Positions 1-8,185 of a stretch of DNA of 64,000 nucleotides are shown here, one piece after another. The notes under the pieces were generated by a model that made no database searches, was not told the origin of the DNA, and worked only from the letters and a program-made list of their open reading frames with translations. This DNA is from Pseudomonas putida (GTDB lineage: Bacteria; Pseudomonadota; Gammaproteobacteria; Pseudomonadales; Pseudomonadaceae), in contig NZ_JANHLC010000012.1 in NCBI RefSeq assembly GCF_028682395.1, positions 108,015-172,014 on the forward strand, in the 5' to 3' direction. The stretch's first letter is position 1. Every line of letters starts with the position of its first letter. The position numbers and the translations under genes were made by a program.

Positions 1-153
1 AACCAGCGGATCGGCATTGACCGTCAGCCAACGTTGCGCGTGCGGCGAACTGTCGGCGGGACTGCGGTAGCTGAAGACCACCACGCCCGCGACGACCAGG
101 ACCATCAGGGCGCAGGCGCCCTGCACGCGGCGTTTACGTTTATCAGAAGTCAT
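1..153 (-). CDS. HlyD/MacA-type periplasmic adaptor, N-terminal fragment
   Basis: Fifty-one codons run off the left edge. The fragment has a basic N-terminus (MTSDKRKRR), a single hydrophobic segment at about residues 14-28 and then a periplasmic stretch, as expected for a membrane-fusion adaptor anchored in the inner membrane. Its ATG lies inside the last codons of the upstream TolC-like gene (11-nt overlap), so the two are translationally coupled. The order ATPase, permease, outer-membrane channel, adaptor on the minus strand suggests a tripartite exporter. The family assignment rests mainly on context because the lipoyl and barrel domains are outside the window. Confidence 0.55.
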   Translation of the reverse strand, partial: MTSDKRKRRVQGACALMVLVVAGVVVFSYRSPADSSPHAQRWLTVNADPLV

Positions 154-1630
154 TGAGCGCGATATCCCAACTTTCCAAGGTCATGCCCAGGGTCAGATCC
201 AGCCGGGTCTGGGCGTTCAGGTAAGCAATCAGGGTGGTGAGGCGGGCGTTTTCGGCGTTGCGCAGATCGTTTTCAAAACTCAGCACCTGGAAGTTGCTGG
301 AGCGTCCGACATTCAGTTTTTCGCGCTCGATCTCCAGCTTGCGTTTGGACAGCTCGACGGCCCGCAGGGAGATTTCGTACTGGCGCCAACGAACACCCAG
401 GTCGCGCACCACATCGTTGACACTGCGCTCCAGGGCCTGGCGTGCATCGGCGAGCACCAGCTCCTGGTTCTGGACCTCGACCCGGGCGTAGACCTCGGCA
501 CGGCGAGTGCTGAGGTCGCCGATGGGAATCTCCACCTGGATCCCGGCGTAACTGTCCCACCGCCGTCCGCCTCCGCTGTTGTAGTCGCTGTTGAAGCGAT
601 CACGGACCTGATTGGCCCCAGCCACCAGCGACACATCCCACAGGCTCTGGTTTTTTGCGACCACCAGGTTGATATCGGCCTGTTCGCTACCGATCAGTTG
701 TGCCAGGTACTCCGGTTGCTGTTGCTGGGCCAGGCGCAGGGCGTCCTGGCGATTGACCTCCATGCGCACGGCTTCCAGGGCCTCGCTGGCGCGAATCGGC
801 GTGGACAGGTCCAGGGCCAGCAGGCGCAGGAGGGATAGGCGGCTGATATCGACCAGGTTCTGCGCTTCCTCCACCCCCAGTTCCTGGCTGGCGATATCGG
901 CCTCGGTCTGGACAATCTCGAATTCCGCCATGCGTCCGGTTTCAATCAGCGCTCGGTTGACCGCCAGCAAGGCGCGGGAGCGTTCCAGTGCGGCCTGGGA
1001 GATTTTCAGTTGCTCCTGGCTGCGCAGAATTTCCCGATAGGTCGAAATGATCTGGCTGATGGTCTGCGCGACATTGGCCTTTAGCGCCAGGCGATTGGCC
1101 TGTTCTGCCAGGCGGGCCTGGCGCACCGGGGCGGTGGTGACATCCCACCCCGCGCCGCGCAGCAATGGCTGCACCACGCTGAGGTCAAGGCCATCACTGC
1201 GATAGCGTCCAGCGCGGTCGGCATTGCTCAACTGCTGGGTCCAGGCCAGGCTCAGGCGGGTGCCGTACTCGCTCAACAAACTGGTCGTCGGTGTCACGCT
1301 GCTTTGCTGGCCGCGATCCTGGGAGCCTTTGTTGGTCTGGTAGCGGGCACTCAACAGGAGTTTGGGACTGAAGGTGTCTTCGGATATCCGCAGGTCGAAT
1401 TTTTGCGCGACCCGTTGCAGGTACGCGCTGCGAATCCCCCGGTTATTGCGCAGCCCCAGGTAAACCGCATCGCCTAGGGTCAGGTTGGTGGTCTGGCCGC
1501 TCAACAGCACGGAACCCGCACGGTCGTGGTTGCTGGAGGGGGCCGACGGCTTGATTGAAATCTCGGCGCCGGCCGAATCATGTACACCGATGGCGAGCAG
1601 CATGAGCCAGCCCATCCAGCGCCTACTCAT
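143..1630 (-). CDS. TolC-family outer-membrane efflux channel
   Basis: This is an outer-membrane channel of about 495 residues. A signal-like segment (MGWLMLLAIGVHDSAGA) is followed by a long alpha-helical domain typical of TolC/OEP proteins, with a characteristic NLTLGDAVYLGLRNN start of the first repeat and a second repeat near the C-terminus (LSLAWTQQL to LDLTLGMTLE). I chose the start at MSRRWMGW because it overlaps the end of the permease gene by a few bases and is followed directly by the signal peptide; the longer frame upstream lies inside the permease. It probably works with the ABC permease/ATPase and the HlyD adaptor in the same operon. The substrate cannot be read from the sequence. 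Confidence 0.8.
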   Translation of the reverse strand: MSRRWMGWLMLLAIGVHDSAGAEISIKPSAPSSNHDRAGSVLLSGQTTNLTLGDAVYLGLRNNRGIRSAYLQRVAQKFDLRISEDTFSPKLLLSARYQTNKGSQDRGQQSSVTPTTSLLSEYGTRLSLAWTQQLSNADRAGRYRSDGLDLSVVQPLLRGAGWDVTTAPVRQARLAEQANRLALKANVAQTISQIISTYREILRSQEQLKISQAALERSRALLAVNRALIETGRMAEFEIVQTEADIASQELGVEEAQNLVDISRLSLLRLLALDLSTPIRASEALEAVRMEVNRQDALRLAQQQQPEYLAQLIGSEQADINLVVAKNQSLWDVSLVAGANQVRDRFNSDYNSGGGRRWDSYAGIQVEIPIGDLSTRRAEVYARVEVQNQELVLADARQALERSVNDVVRDLGVRWRQYEISLRAVELSKRKLEIEREKLNVGRSSNFQVLSFENDLRNAENARLTTLIAYLNAQTRLDLTLGMTLESWDIALNDF

Positions 1631-2822
1631 CGCGCAGGGCCTCCACCGGTTGCAGGCGTGACGCCGAGATCGCCGGGTAAATGCCAAAAAACAGCCCCAC
1701 CAGCAACGTGCTGCCAACACCCAATGGCAGCGCGAGGATCGCCAGGGAAAACTGCCAGCCCGAAACCCGCGCGTAGAGATAGGCCGCTCCCAGGCCCAGC
1801 ACGCCGCCGCACAGCGCACCGACCGCCGTGAGGGTTACGGCTTCGAGCAGAAACAAATTGCGGATATCCCGGCGGCGAGCCCCAAGGGCCATGCGCACAC
1901 CGATCTCCCGGCGCCGTTCGGCCACATTCATCAGCATCACGTTCATCACGCCGACGCCACCGCCCACTAGGGAAATGCCGCCCAGTGCCAACAGCAGATA
2001 ACCGAAGGTCCGGCTCTGGCGGGTCATGCCTTCGAGAATCTGCTCCGGCACCTGGACCTCCACATCGCGCCCGCGCAATTGCTGTTTCAGAGCTTCGACC
2101 AGGGTCTGGGCGGTTAGGCTCATGTGCCGGTCGGAAACCGCCCGGGCGATGACATTGCCGATCTGCGGTGAAACGGCGATCCGGCGCATGCCTTCCAGGG
2201 GCACGAAGACGCTGTCATTGGCCTGGATTGGTACAAGCACGGCGTTGGGTTGGGATTCGAGTATGCCGATCACCATAAACAGGTAGTCGTTAATGCGGAT
2301 CCGGTCGCCCACCGTCAATGGCAAGCGCCCGGTACTGAGGTTGCGCGCCACCTGGGCGCCGACCACAGCATGGGTTTGCCCCGGGTCGTAGGCCGAGAGA
2401 AAGCGCCCCTCGCGCAACCTGAGCCGCATCGAGGCCTCAAGGTCGTGGGTGGTGCCGATGACAAAGGCGTTGCTCGTGCGCCCCTGGAACACCAGTTGGC
2501 TGCTGGATTGGGCGGTGGGGGCGATATGCGCCAGGCCGGGCGCGGCCCGGTGCAGGCTCGCCAGATCAAGGCTGGCAGGCATCGGGGTGCGGCTGCCTGA
2601 GGCCGTGGGGAACTGGGCGACCAGGATATCGGTGCCCATGTCCTTGAAGATCGAACTGGCATCCTCGGCCGCGTTATGGCCGATATTAATCAAGGCCACC
2701 ACCGATGAACTGCCGATCACGATGCCCAGCAGGGCGAGGATCGAACGCTTGCCCAGGGTGCGCAGGCTGACCATGGCTTCGTGCAACAACTGTGCGGGGC
2801 TATGTTCCAGTAATGCGCTCAT
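1623..2822 (-). CDS. MacB-like ABC transporter permease (FtsX/MacB_PCD family)
   Basis: A 399-residue inner-membrane permease. TM1 at about residues 25-47 (ILALLGIVIGSSSVVALI) is followed by a large periplasmic MacB core domain and then three C-terminal TM helices in an FtsX domain (from about 275), including the MNVMLMNVAERRREIGVRMA motif that couples to the ATPase and a final PAISASRLQPVEALR signature. Unlike Escherichia coli MacB, the ATPase is a separate protein encoded immediately upstream, overlapping by 4 bases. It is a mechanotransmission-type exporter subunit. Macrolide, lipopeptide or siderophore-type substrates are possible. Confidence 0.85.
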   Translation of the reverse strand: MSALLEHSPAQLLHEAMVSLRTLGKRSILALLGIVIGSSSVVALINIGHNAAEDASSIFKDMGTDILVAQFPTASGSRTPMPASLDLASLHRAAPGLAHIAPTAQSSSQLVFQGRTSNAFVIGTTHDLEASMRLRLREGRFLSAYDPGQTHAVVGAQVARNLSTGRLPLTVGDRIRINDYLFMVIGILESQPNAVLVPIQANDSVFVPLEGMRRIAVSPQIGNVIARAVSDRHMSLTAQTLVEALKQQLRGRDVEVQVPEQILEGMTRQSRTFGYLLLALGGISLVGGGVGVMNVMLMNVAERRREIGVRMALGARRRDIRNLFLLEAVTLTAVGALCGGVLGLGAAYLYARVSGWQFSLAILALPLGVGSTLLVGLFFGIYPAISASRLQPVEALRDE

Positions 2823-3523
2823 GGCTGTTGGGCCTCGCGCACCACACCGTTCTGGACCAGGACGTTACGTTGCAGGTGGGCGGCGATGGCCGGGTCGTGG
2901 GTGACAATGATCAGGGTGACCTGTTGCTCGCGGTTGAGGCTCAGCAACAGGTCCATGATCTCCCGCGCGGTGCTGCTGTCCAGATTGCCGGTCGGCTCGT
3001 CGGCGAGAATCACCGCGGGTTCGCCGACCAGTGCCCGGGCAATGGCAACGCGTTGTCGCTGGCCACCGGAAAGATCGGCCGGCCGATGGCTGGCACGGGC
3101 CTGTAGGCCGACCTGCTCGAGCCGATGCATGGCCTGGGCCAGAGCTTCGCGTCGAGGGGTGCCGCGATAGGCCAGGGGCAGGGCGACATTGTCCAGCGCA
3201 CTGAGGCGCGGCAGCAGGTTGAAGCTCTGGAACACGAAGCCTATCTGGCGATTGCGCATGGCTGCCAACTGGTCGGCGCTGGCGGCGAGGATGTCGTGTC
3301 CGGCGAAGTGATAGGTGCCGCTGTCGGGCAAGTCCAGCAGGCCGAGGATATTGAGCAAGGTACTTTTGCCCGAACCCGAGGCGCCAAGGATGGCGCAACT
3401 GTCACCGGCATGGATCTGCAAGCACACGTCATCGAGGATCGTTAGGCACTGCTCGGCCCGTTGGTAGCGCTTGGCAATGCCGTGCAGGGAAATAAGGCTG
3501 TTGCGTGCAGAGGTCTTCATCAT
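2819..3523 (-). CDS. ABC transporter ATP-binding protein (LolD/MacB class)
   Basis: This is the cytoplasmic ATPase partner of the downstream permease. It shows Walker A (GASGSGKST), a Q-loop, the signature LSGGQRQRVAIARAL, Walker B (VILADEPTGNLD) and the H-loop (IIVTHDP). The length, about 234 residues from the MMKTSARN start, is normal for this class. The frame stays open upstream to about 3574, so the start is not certain. It overlaps the permease gene by 4 bases. It is first in the operon and transcribed divergently from the TetR gene. Confidence 0.88.
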   Translation of the reverse strand: MMKTSARNSLISLHGIAKRYQRAEQCLTILDDVCLQIHAGDSCAILGASGSGKSTLLNILGLLDLPDSGTYHFAGHDILAASADQLAAMRNRQIGFVFQSFNLLPRLSALDNVALPLAYRGTPRREALAQAMHRLEQVGLQARASHRPADLSGGQRQRVAIARALVGEPAVILADEPTGNLDSSTAREIMDLLLSLNREQQVTLIIVTHDPAIAAHLQRNVLVQNGVVREAQQP

Positions 3524-3881
3524 GATTACCGGCCGCTGGTACCGGGGAGCGCGAGTCCATCCATGAAATCTCAAGAAACAAATTCAAGAGGTTCCTGACG
3601 TCATCCCCAAACACGTTTTATTTCTTATTTTTAAAAGATTCTTTGAATAGTAGCTGCGAACCCCAGCCTTGACCAGCCGGGTTTAAGTGGCAGGCCATGG
3701 AAAATGTGACGCTGGGAAAAGCCCTTTCGTCTACGTTCAATCAGGCGTGGTAAGCACTGGCAAAGTCGGCGAAACGCTTGCTTTTAAAGGGTTTCGCGGG
3801 TATAAAAAATCAAATTTTATTTTAAAACGCGATTTTTCGCCGGGGTCTCCAGCCCCTCCCAAGCAATAGGCTGCTCTCCTT
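3524..3881. promoter_or_regulatory. Divergent intergenic region between export operon and TetR gene
   Basis: About 358 bp with no convincing gene. It becomes visibly AT-rich towards the TetR start (long T/A runs at about 3800-3835), which fits back-to-back promoters. The TetR protein probably binds here to control itself and the exporter. I could not define one clear operator palindrome by eye. Confidence 0.45.
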
Positions 3882-4613
3882 ATGGTCGTAAAAAAACTCA
3901 GTGCTCCGAACGTGACCAAGACCCGGCTGCTGGATGCTACCGAGGCGCTGTTTATCAAGTACGGCTATGACGCAGTCCTGTTACGACAGATTACCGAGCG
4001 CGCCCAGGTCAATCTGGCGGCGGTGAACTACCACTTTGGCGACAAGGATTCGCTGATGAAGACGCTGCTGATGCAGCGCCTGGAGCCGCTGAACGAGCAG
4101 CGCCTGGAGTTGCTTGCCAAATGCGAAGAAGAGGCCAAGGGGCCGCTCGATTGCGACACCCTGCTCGGCGTGCTGTTCGCCCCGGCCATGGGCCTGGAGC
4201 GTAGCGACCCGGCCAGTGGCGAAGGACGTTCGTTCATTCGCTTTCTCGGCCGTGTTTACAGCGACACCTCGCCGTTTATCCAGGAATACCTCAAGGAGCA
4301 TTACCGCCCGGTGTTCGAGCGCTTTTTCGCGGCGTTTGCCCTGGCATTGCCCGATGTTCCGCGCAATGAGCTGGGAGTGCGGCTGCAGTTTGCCCTCAAG
4401 GCGATTTCCGGGGTGATGGCGGGGACCGAGTTGCGTTTGTTGATCAGTGCAATGAGCCTGGGCCGCCCGGCGACCGATGCCGAGGTCATGGCGAAACTGA
4501 TCAGCCTGGTCTCGGCCGCCATTCGCGCGCCCCTGCAGAACGTCGAATCGGAACAGGCCCTGGCCAGGGTGCTGGATACCCAGCGCCAGTTGCGCCAGCA
4601 AAACGCCTCGTAG
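3882..4613 (+). CDS. TetR-family transcriptional regulator
   Basis: A 243-residue regulator. The N-terminal helix-turn-helix (residues 10-55; TRLLDATEALF, then ITERAQVNLAAVNYHFGDKDSL) is classic TetR. The ligand-binding half resembles the PsrA-type C-terminal domain (an RSFIRFLGR-type helix). It is divergent from the ABC/TolC export operon, the usual arrangement for a repressor of an efflux system. The effector molecule is unknown. Confidence 0.85.
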   Translation: MVVKKLSAPNVTKTRLLDATEALFIKYGYDAVLLRQITERAQVNLAAVNYHFGDKDSLMKTLLMQRLEPLNEQRLELLAKCEEEAKGPLDCDTLLGVLFAPAMGLERSDPASGEGRSFIRFLGRVYSDTSPFIQEYLKEHYRPVFERFFAAFALALPDVPRNELGVRLQFALKAISGVMAGTELRLLISAMSLGRPATDAEVMAKLISLVSAAIRAPLQNVESEQALARVLDTQRQLRQQNAS

Positions 4614-4700
4614 CAGCGGTCACGCCAGCGCGTCGCGATTGCCGCGAGGCTGCGCTGGAATCCGTCTGGATAAGGCGCAGCGCAGCGGTTCTGGCCGGTT

Positions 4701-5633
4701 TCAGGTGGCGGTCAGCGCCTCCAGCTGCACGCAGGCATGCTCCACCAATTGATGCTGGGTCGCCAGGCGCTCACTCACCCCCTTGACCACCTCCATGCGC
4801 GTCAGCGCACCGGCCTGGATCTCCTCCATGGCCTGTAACGCCGTGGCCACCCCGCGCAGGCTGCTTTCACTGGACTGGCCAATATGCTCAACCCCGCTAC
4901 GGGTCTGTTGCGCGGTTTTTTCCAGGCCGGCGGCGATGTGGCCAATCTGTTCGCTGGACTCGTTGGCCCGTACCGCCAGGTTGCGCACTTCATCGGCCAC
5001 CACTGCAAACCCGCGGCCATGGCTGCCGGCCCGGGCGGCTTCGATGGCCGCATTGAGTGCGAGCAGATTGGTCTGGCGGGCGATGTCCTGGATGCTGCCG
5101 ACAATCGCCCCGATGCGCTTGGATTGCTGGCCCAACTCGTCGAAGACCCCGTCGATGCGGCTCATATAGTCGCTCAAATCATGAATAGCACTTTGCGAGG
5201 CACGAATGCTGGTGGCGCTTAATGCGACTTGCTCGCCGGAGTGGCGAGCCAGTTGGCTGGCCGCCTGCATCTGCTGCTCGCTACTGGCCACGTTGTCCTT
5301 GATGGCCTGCAACTGCGCGCGCAATGCCTCCAGGTATTCGATCCGCCACGGCGCTACGGTGTCGGCTGGCACTGTGGCTTCGACCACTGGCGGCGCTGCG
5401 TTCAACGGCATCAACTCGACTTCAACGCGCTGGATCAGCGTGGCCGGGCGGGTTTGGTACAACATCCCGGCCAACAGCCCGCAGACCAGGCTCAGGATGA
5501 CCAACCCGGTGTGCAGCAGGGGCGTGTCGAGCCACGGCAGGGCGGCGCAGCTGAGCAGGGCCAGGCCCAACAGCGCACTGGCCAGGGGGTTGTGCAAGCG
5601 CTTGCGCACAAGCGCCGGAGAATCAGGCTTCAT
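4701..5633 (-). CDS. Methyl-accepting chemotaxis-type protein without a sensory domain
   Basis: About 310 residues. Two closely spaced hydrophobic segments (about 19-34 and 40-60) form a membrane hairpin with almost no periplasmic loop. A short linker and the coiled-coil signalling domain follow, with the conserved hairpin tip (LLALNAAIEAARAG, then GRGFAVVADEVRNLA). There is no Cache/4HB ligand domain and no recognisable HAMP, so it must sense membrane or cytoplasmic cues, or act with another receptor. The start was set at MKPDSPAL because GGAAG lies just upstream; the ORF could begin four codons earlier. It is a single gene between a TetR gene and a porin. Confidence 0.8.
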   Translation of the reverse strand: MKPDSPALVRKRLHNPLASALLGLALLSCAALPWLDTPLLHTGLVILSLVCGLLAGMLYQTRPATLIQRVEVELMPLNAAPPVVEATVPADTVAPWRIEYLEALRAQLQAIKDNVASSEQQMQAASQLARHSGEQVALSATSIRASQSAIHDLSDYMSRIDGVFDELGQQSKRIGAIVGSIQDIARQTNLLALNAAIEAARAGSHGRGFAVVADEVRNLAVRANESSEQIGHIAAGLEKTAQQTRSGVEHIGQSSESSLRGVATALQAMEEIQAGALTRMEVVKGVSERLATQHQLVEHACVQLEALTAT

Positions 5634-5699
5634 GGTGTCTTCCAAATACAGCGACGCCTGGCCAGATCAAGAGCCTGGCCAGGCGTGCATGGGCTGAGG

Positions 5700-6962
5700 T
5701 TAGAGCAGGGTCCAGGTGTAGCTGAGGATCAGACGGTTCTCGTCGATGTCGGTGCGGTAGTTGGAGCGCGCCATCACGTTGCGCACGCGGATGCCCAGAC
5801 CACTGAAGGTGCCGGACTGGACCACGTAGCCGATATCCAGGTCGCGCTCGCGATCCTTGCCCTCGTAGCCCTTGCCGGTATCGACGTTGTCGCCGCTGAT
5901 GTAGCGCAGCGTAGTGGTCAGGCCAGGCACGCCCAGGGCGGCGAAGTCATAGTCGTAACGGGCCTGCCAGGAGCGCTCGTCGGTGTAGGCGAACTCATAG
6001 GTCGGCACTTCGTTGCCCAGCGGCGTGATATTGGCGAACACCCGTGGAAACGCGCTGTCGCCATACATGCCCTGGTAGCCGACATAGAAGGTATGCCCGC
6101 CACGCTTGGCCGATAGCAGGGAGAAGAAGGCCTGGTTATCGACTCGGCCCAGCAGCTTGCGCCCATCTTCGCGCGCATCGAAGTAGCCCAGGTTGGCGCC
6201 CAGCACCCAGTTGCCCACTGGCTGTGTGTGTTTGAGGCCGTAGAAGCGCTGCTGGTAGATGTCTTCGAGCTGCGCATACCAGACACTGGCGGTGGTGCGC
6301 TTGCTGTTGAAGGCGTAGTCGGCCCCGGCGTAGTTGAAGGCGTCGCTGCTGACCGCACGCTTGGGCACGTGACCGAGCATGGCTTGCAGTTTGTCGTCGC
6401 CGGATTCATTGCGCAGACTGGTGGAGCGCAGCCGGCCGCCTTGCAGGGTCAGGCCGTCGATGTCGTTGGATACCAGGCTGGCCCCCTGATACGACGGCGG
6501 CAGCAGGCGGATATCGCTGAAGGTCAGCACCGGAAGGTTGGGTTGCAACTCGCCGACCCGCAACTCGGTCTTCGCCGCACGCAACTTCAAGGCCACGCCC
6601 AGGCGGCTGTAATCGTCGGCGGCGTCACCGTCTTCCTGCACCGGCAACAGGCCGGTATTGACCCGCCCCTTGCCGCTGTCGAGCTTGAGCCCAAGGGTGC
6701 CAATGGCGTCCACGCCGACGCCGATGGTTCCAGGGGTGTAGCCCGACTTGAGGTTGAGGATAAAGCCCTGGGCCCACTCCTGGGCGCGCGAGGGTTCGGT
6801 GCCGCGGATATCGGAATAGTCTCGGCTGAAGTAGTAGTTGCGCGCTTGTAGGGTGGCGGTCGCGTCCTTGAAAAAGCCGCTTTCTTCAGCGAGAAGCGGT
6901 GTGCAGACACCCAGGCACAGCACGCCGGGCAACAGGAGAACGGTCGAGGAAGTCGAGTTCAT
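5700..6962 (-). CDS. OprD-family outer-membrane porin (BenF-like by context)
   Basis: A 420-residue porin with a signal peptide (MNSTSSTVLLLPGVLCLGVCTPLLA) and OprD hallmarks: the mature start GFFKDATATLQARNYYFSRDY, then alternating beta strands to a C-terminal strand ending in aromatic/leucine residues. OprD/OccD channels take up basic amino acids or carboxylates. The position next to catR and the cat-ben cluster suggests an aromatic-acid channel like BenF, but this is inference. Its strand places it downstream of catR with about 190 bp between. Confidence 0.82.
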   Translation of the reverse strand: MNSTSSTVLLLPGVLCLGVCTPLLAEESGFFKDATATLQARNYYFSRDYSDIRGTEPSRAQEWAQGFILNLKSGYTPGTIGVGVDAIGTLGLKLDSGKGRVNTGLLPVQEDGDAADDYSRLGVALKLRAAKTELRVGELQPNLPVLTFSDIRLLPPSYQGASLVSNDIDGLTLQGGRLRSTSLRNESGDDKLQAMLGHVPKRAVSSDAFNYAGADYAFNSKRTTASVWYAQLEDIYQQRFYGLKHTQPVGNWVLGANLGYFDAREDGRKLLGRVDNQAFFSLLSAKRGGHTFYVGYQGMYGDSAFPRVFANITPLGNEVPTYEFAYTDERSWQARYDYDFAALGVPGLTTTLRYISGDNVDTGKGYEGKDRERDLDIGYVVQSGTFSGLGIRVRNVMARSNYRTDIDENRLILSYTWTLL

Positions 6963-7150
6963 GGTTGGGCTCTTATTGTTATTTTTGGACGTTTGTCGGC
7001 GGCGAGACTAGGGGCTGGATACGCGCGGCAATATCCGCTCAGTGCAGAGTGCTATCCGCTTTGTGCAGGGAGGAGGGGGCTGGGGTTGATGCAGGTCAAG
7101 CCCGCGACAGATACCCGCCGCGGGTTTTGTTCAGGGCCGGCGTGCGCCGA

Positions 7151-8041
7151 TCAGCTACGGTGGGAGTCGAGCAGTTCGCCGACGACCTTGAGGCAGTGGG
7201 CCAACCCCGGCGAGCTGTCGCCGGTACGCCGGCTAAGGATGATCGGCGAGGTGGCATTGGGTTCCAGCAACGGCGTATAGCCAATATCGACCCGGTTCAA
7301 AACCTGCACCGAGGCCGGTACCAGGGTGATGCCGATGCCCGCGGCGACCAGGCCAATGGCGGTCTGCAGTTCGTTGGTCCACTGCGCCACCTTGATGTTC
7401 AGGCCATGGGCATCGAACAGTGCCATCACGTGGTCGGCGTAGCTGGGGCGCGGGTTGCCCGGGTACAGCACAAAGGGTTCATTGGCGATATCGGCCAGGC
7501 TGATGGGGCCGGCCAGTAGCGGGTGTCCGGCGGGGAGGGCCGCGACCAGGCGGTCCTCGGTCAGCACCTGCTGGGTGATCACCGGGTCGTCGATGCGAAT
7601 CCGGCCGAAACCGACATCGATCCGCCCGGCTTTCAGCGCCAGAACCTGCTGCAGCGTGGTCATTTCCGAAAGGCCCAGCTCCAACTCCAGCTGGTCGTCG
7701 TTGCGCAACCGGCGAATCAGATCGGGCAGCACGCCATACAGGGTAGATGGGGCAAAGCCGATGCCCAGCCAGGTCTTTTCGCCATGGCCGATCCGGCGGG
7801 TGTTGTCGCAGACCTTGGTCAGTTGTTCGAGCAGGGCGCTGGAGTGCTCATAAAAAAACCGCCCGGCCTCGGTCAGGCGCAGCGGGCGGGAACGTTCCAG
7901 CAGATTGACCCCCAGTTCATCTTCCAGTTGCTGAATCTGTCGGCTCAAGGGCGGCTGGGCGATATGCAGGCGTTCGGCGGCACGGGTGAAGTTGAGGGTC
8001 TCCCCCACAACCTGGAAATAACGCAGATGACGAAGCTCCAT
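7151..8041 (-). CDS. catR: LysR-type activator of the catechol genes
   Basis: A 296-residue LysR regulator. The N-terminal winged HTH (LRYFQVVGETLNFTRAAERLHIAQPPLSRQI) and the effector domain (GIGFAPSTLYGVLPDLIR, AIGLVAAGIGITLVPASV) closely resemble CatR of P. putida. Known family members bind cis,cis-muconate and activate catBCA. It is divergent from catB with 144 bp between, which contain a clear LysR-type palindrome. The start at MELRHLRYF was chosen by family alignment; the frame extends further upstream but would run into the operator. Confidence 0.92.
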   Translation of the reverse strand: MELRHLRYFQVVGETLNFTRAAERLHIAQPPLSRQIQQLEDELGVNLLERSRPLRLTEAGRFFYEHSSALLEQLTKVCDNTRRIGHGEKTWLGIGFAPSTLYGVLPDLIRRLRNDDQLELELGLSEMTTLQQVLALKAGRIDVGFGRIRIDDPVITQQVLTEDRLVAALPAGHPLLAGPISLADIANEPFVLYPGNPRPSYADHVMALFDAHGLNIKVAQWTNELQTAIGLVAAGIGITLVPASVQVLNRVDIGYTPLLEPNATSPIILSRRTGDSSPGLAHCLKVVGELLDSHRS

Positions 8042-8085
8042 GGGACTCCCGGCAACAAGGCACGTGGTGGAGGGCAGGGCGGACA

Positions 8086-8128
8086 ATACCTTGGAGGTAT
8101 GGTGCCAGACCAAATCAATATTGGCACC
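8086..8128. promoter_or_regulatory. CatR-type operator region
   Basis: A perfect inverted repeat ATACC-TTGGA-GGTAT at 8086-8100 contains the LysR T-N11-A motif. It is followed directly by a second dyad with 7-bp arms, GGTGCCA (8101-8107) and TGGCACC (8122-8128). A repression-binding site plus adjacent activation site is the known layout of CatR/CatM promoters. It lies between divergent catR and catB. Confidence 0.75.
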
Positions 8129-8185
8129 CTGAAAAAAGCCGTTGGAGAATCGGCCCAGAATTTTAAGAACCTAGTGGGTATCGAC

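Noticed and set aside
7523..8185. N-terminal extension of catB (603-codon frame)
   Set aside because: It is antisense to catR and crosses the operator. CatB family length and active-site numbering fit the ATG at 8186.
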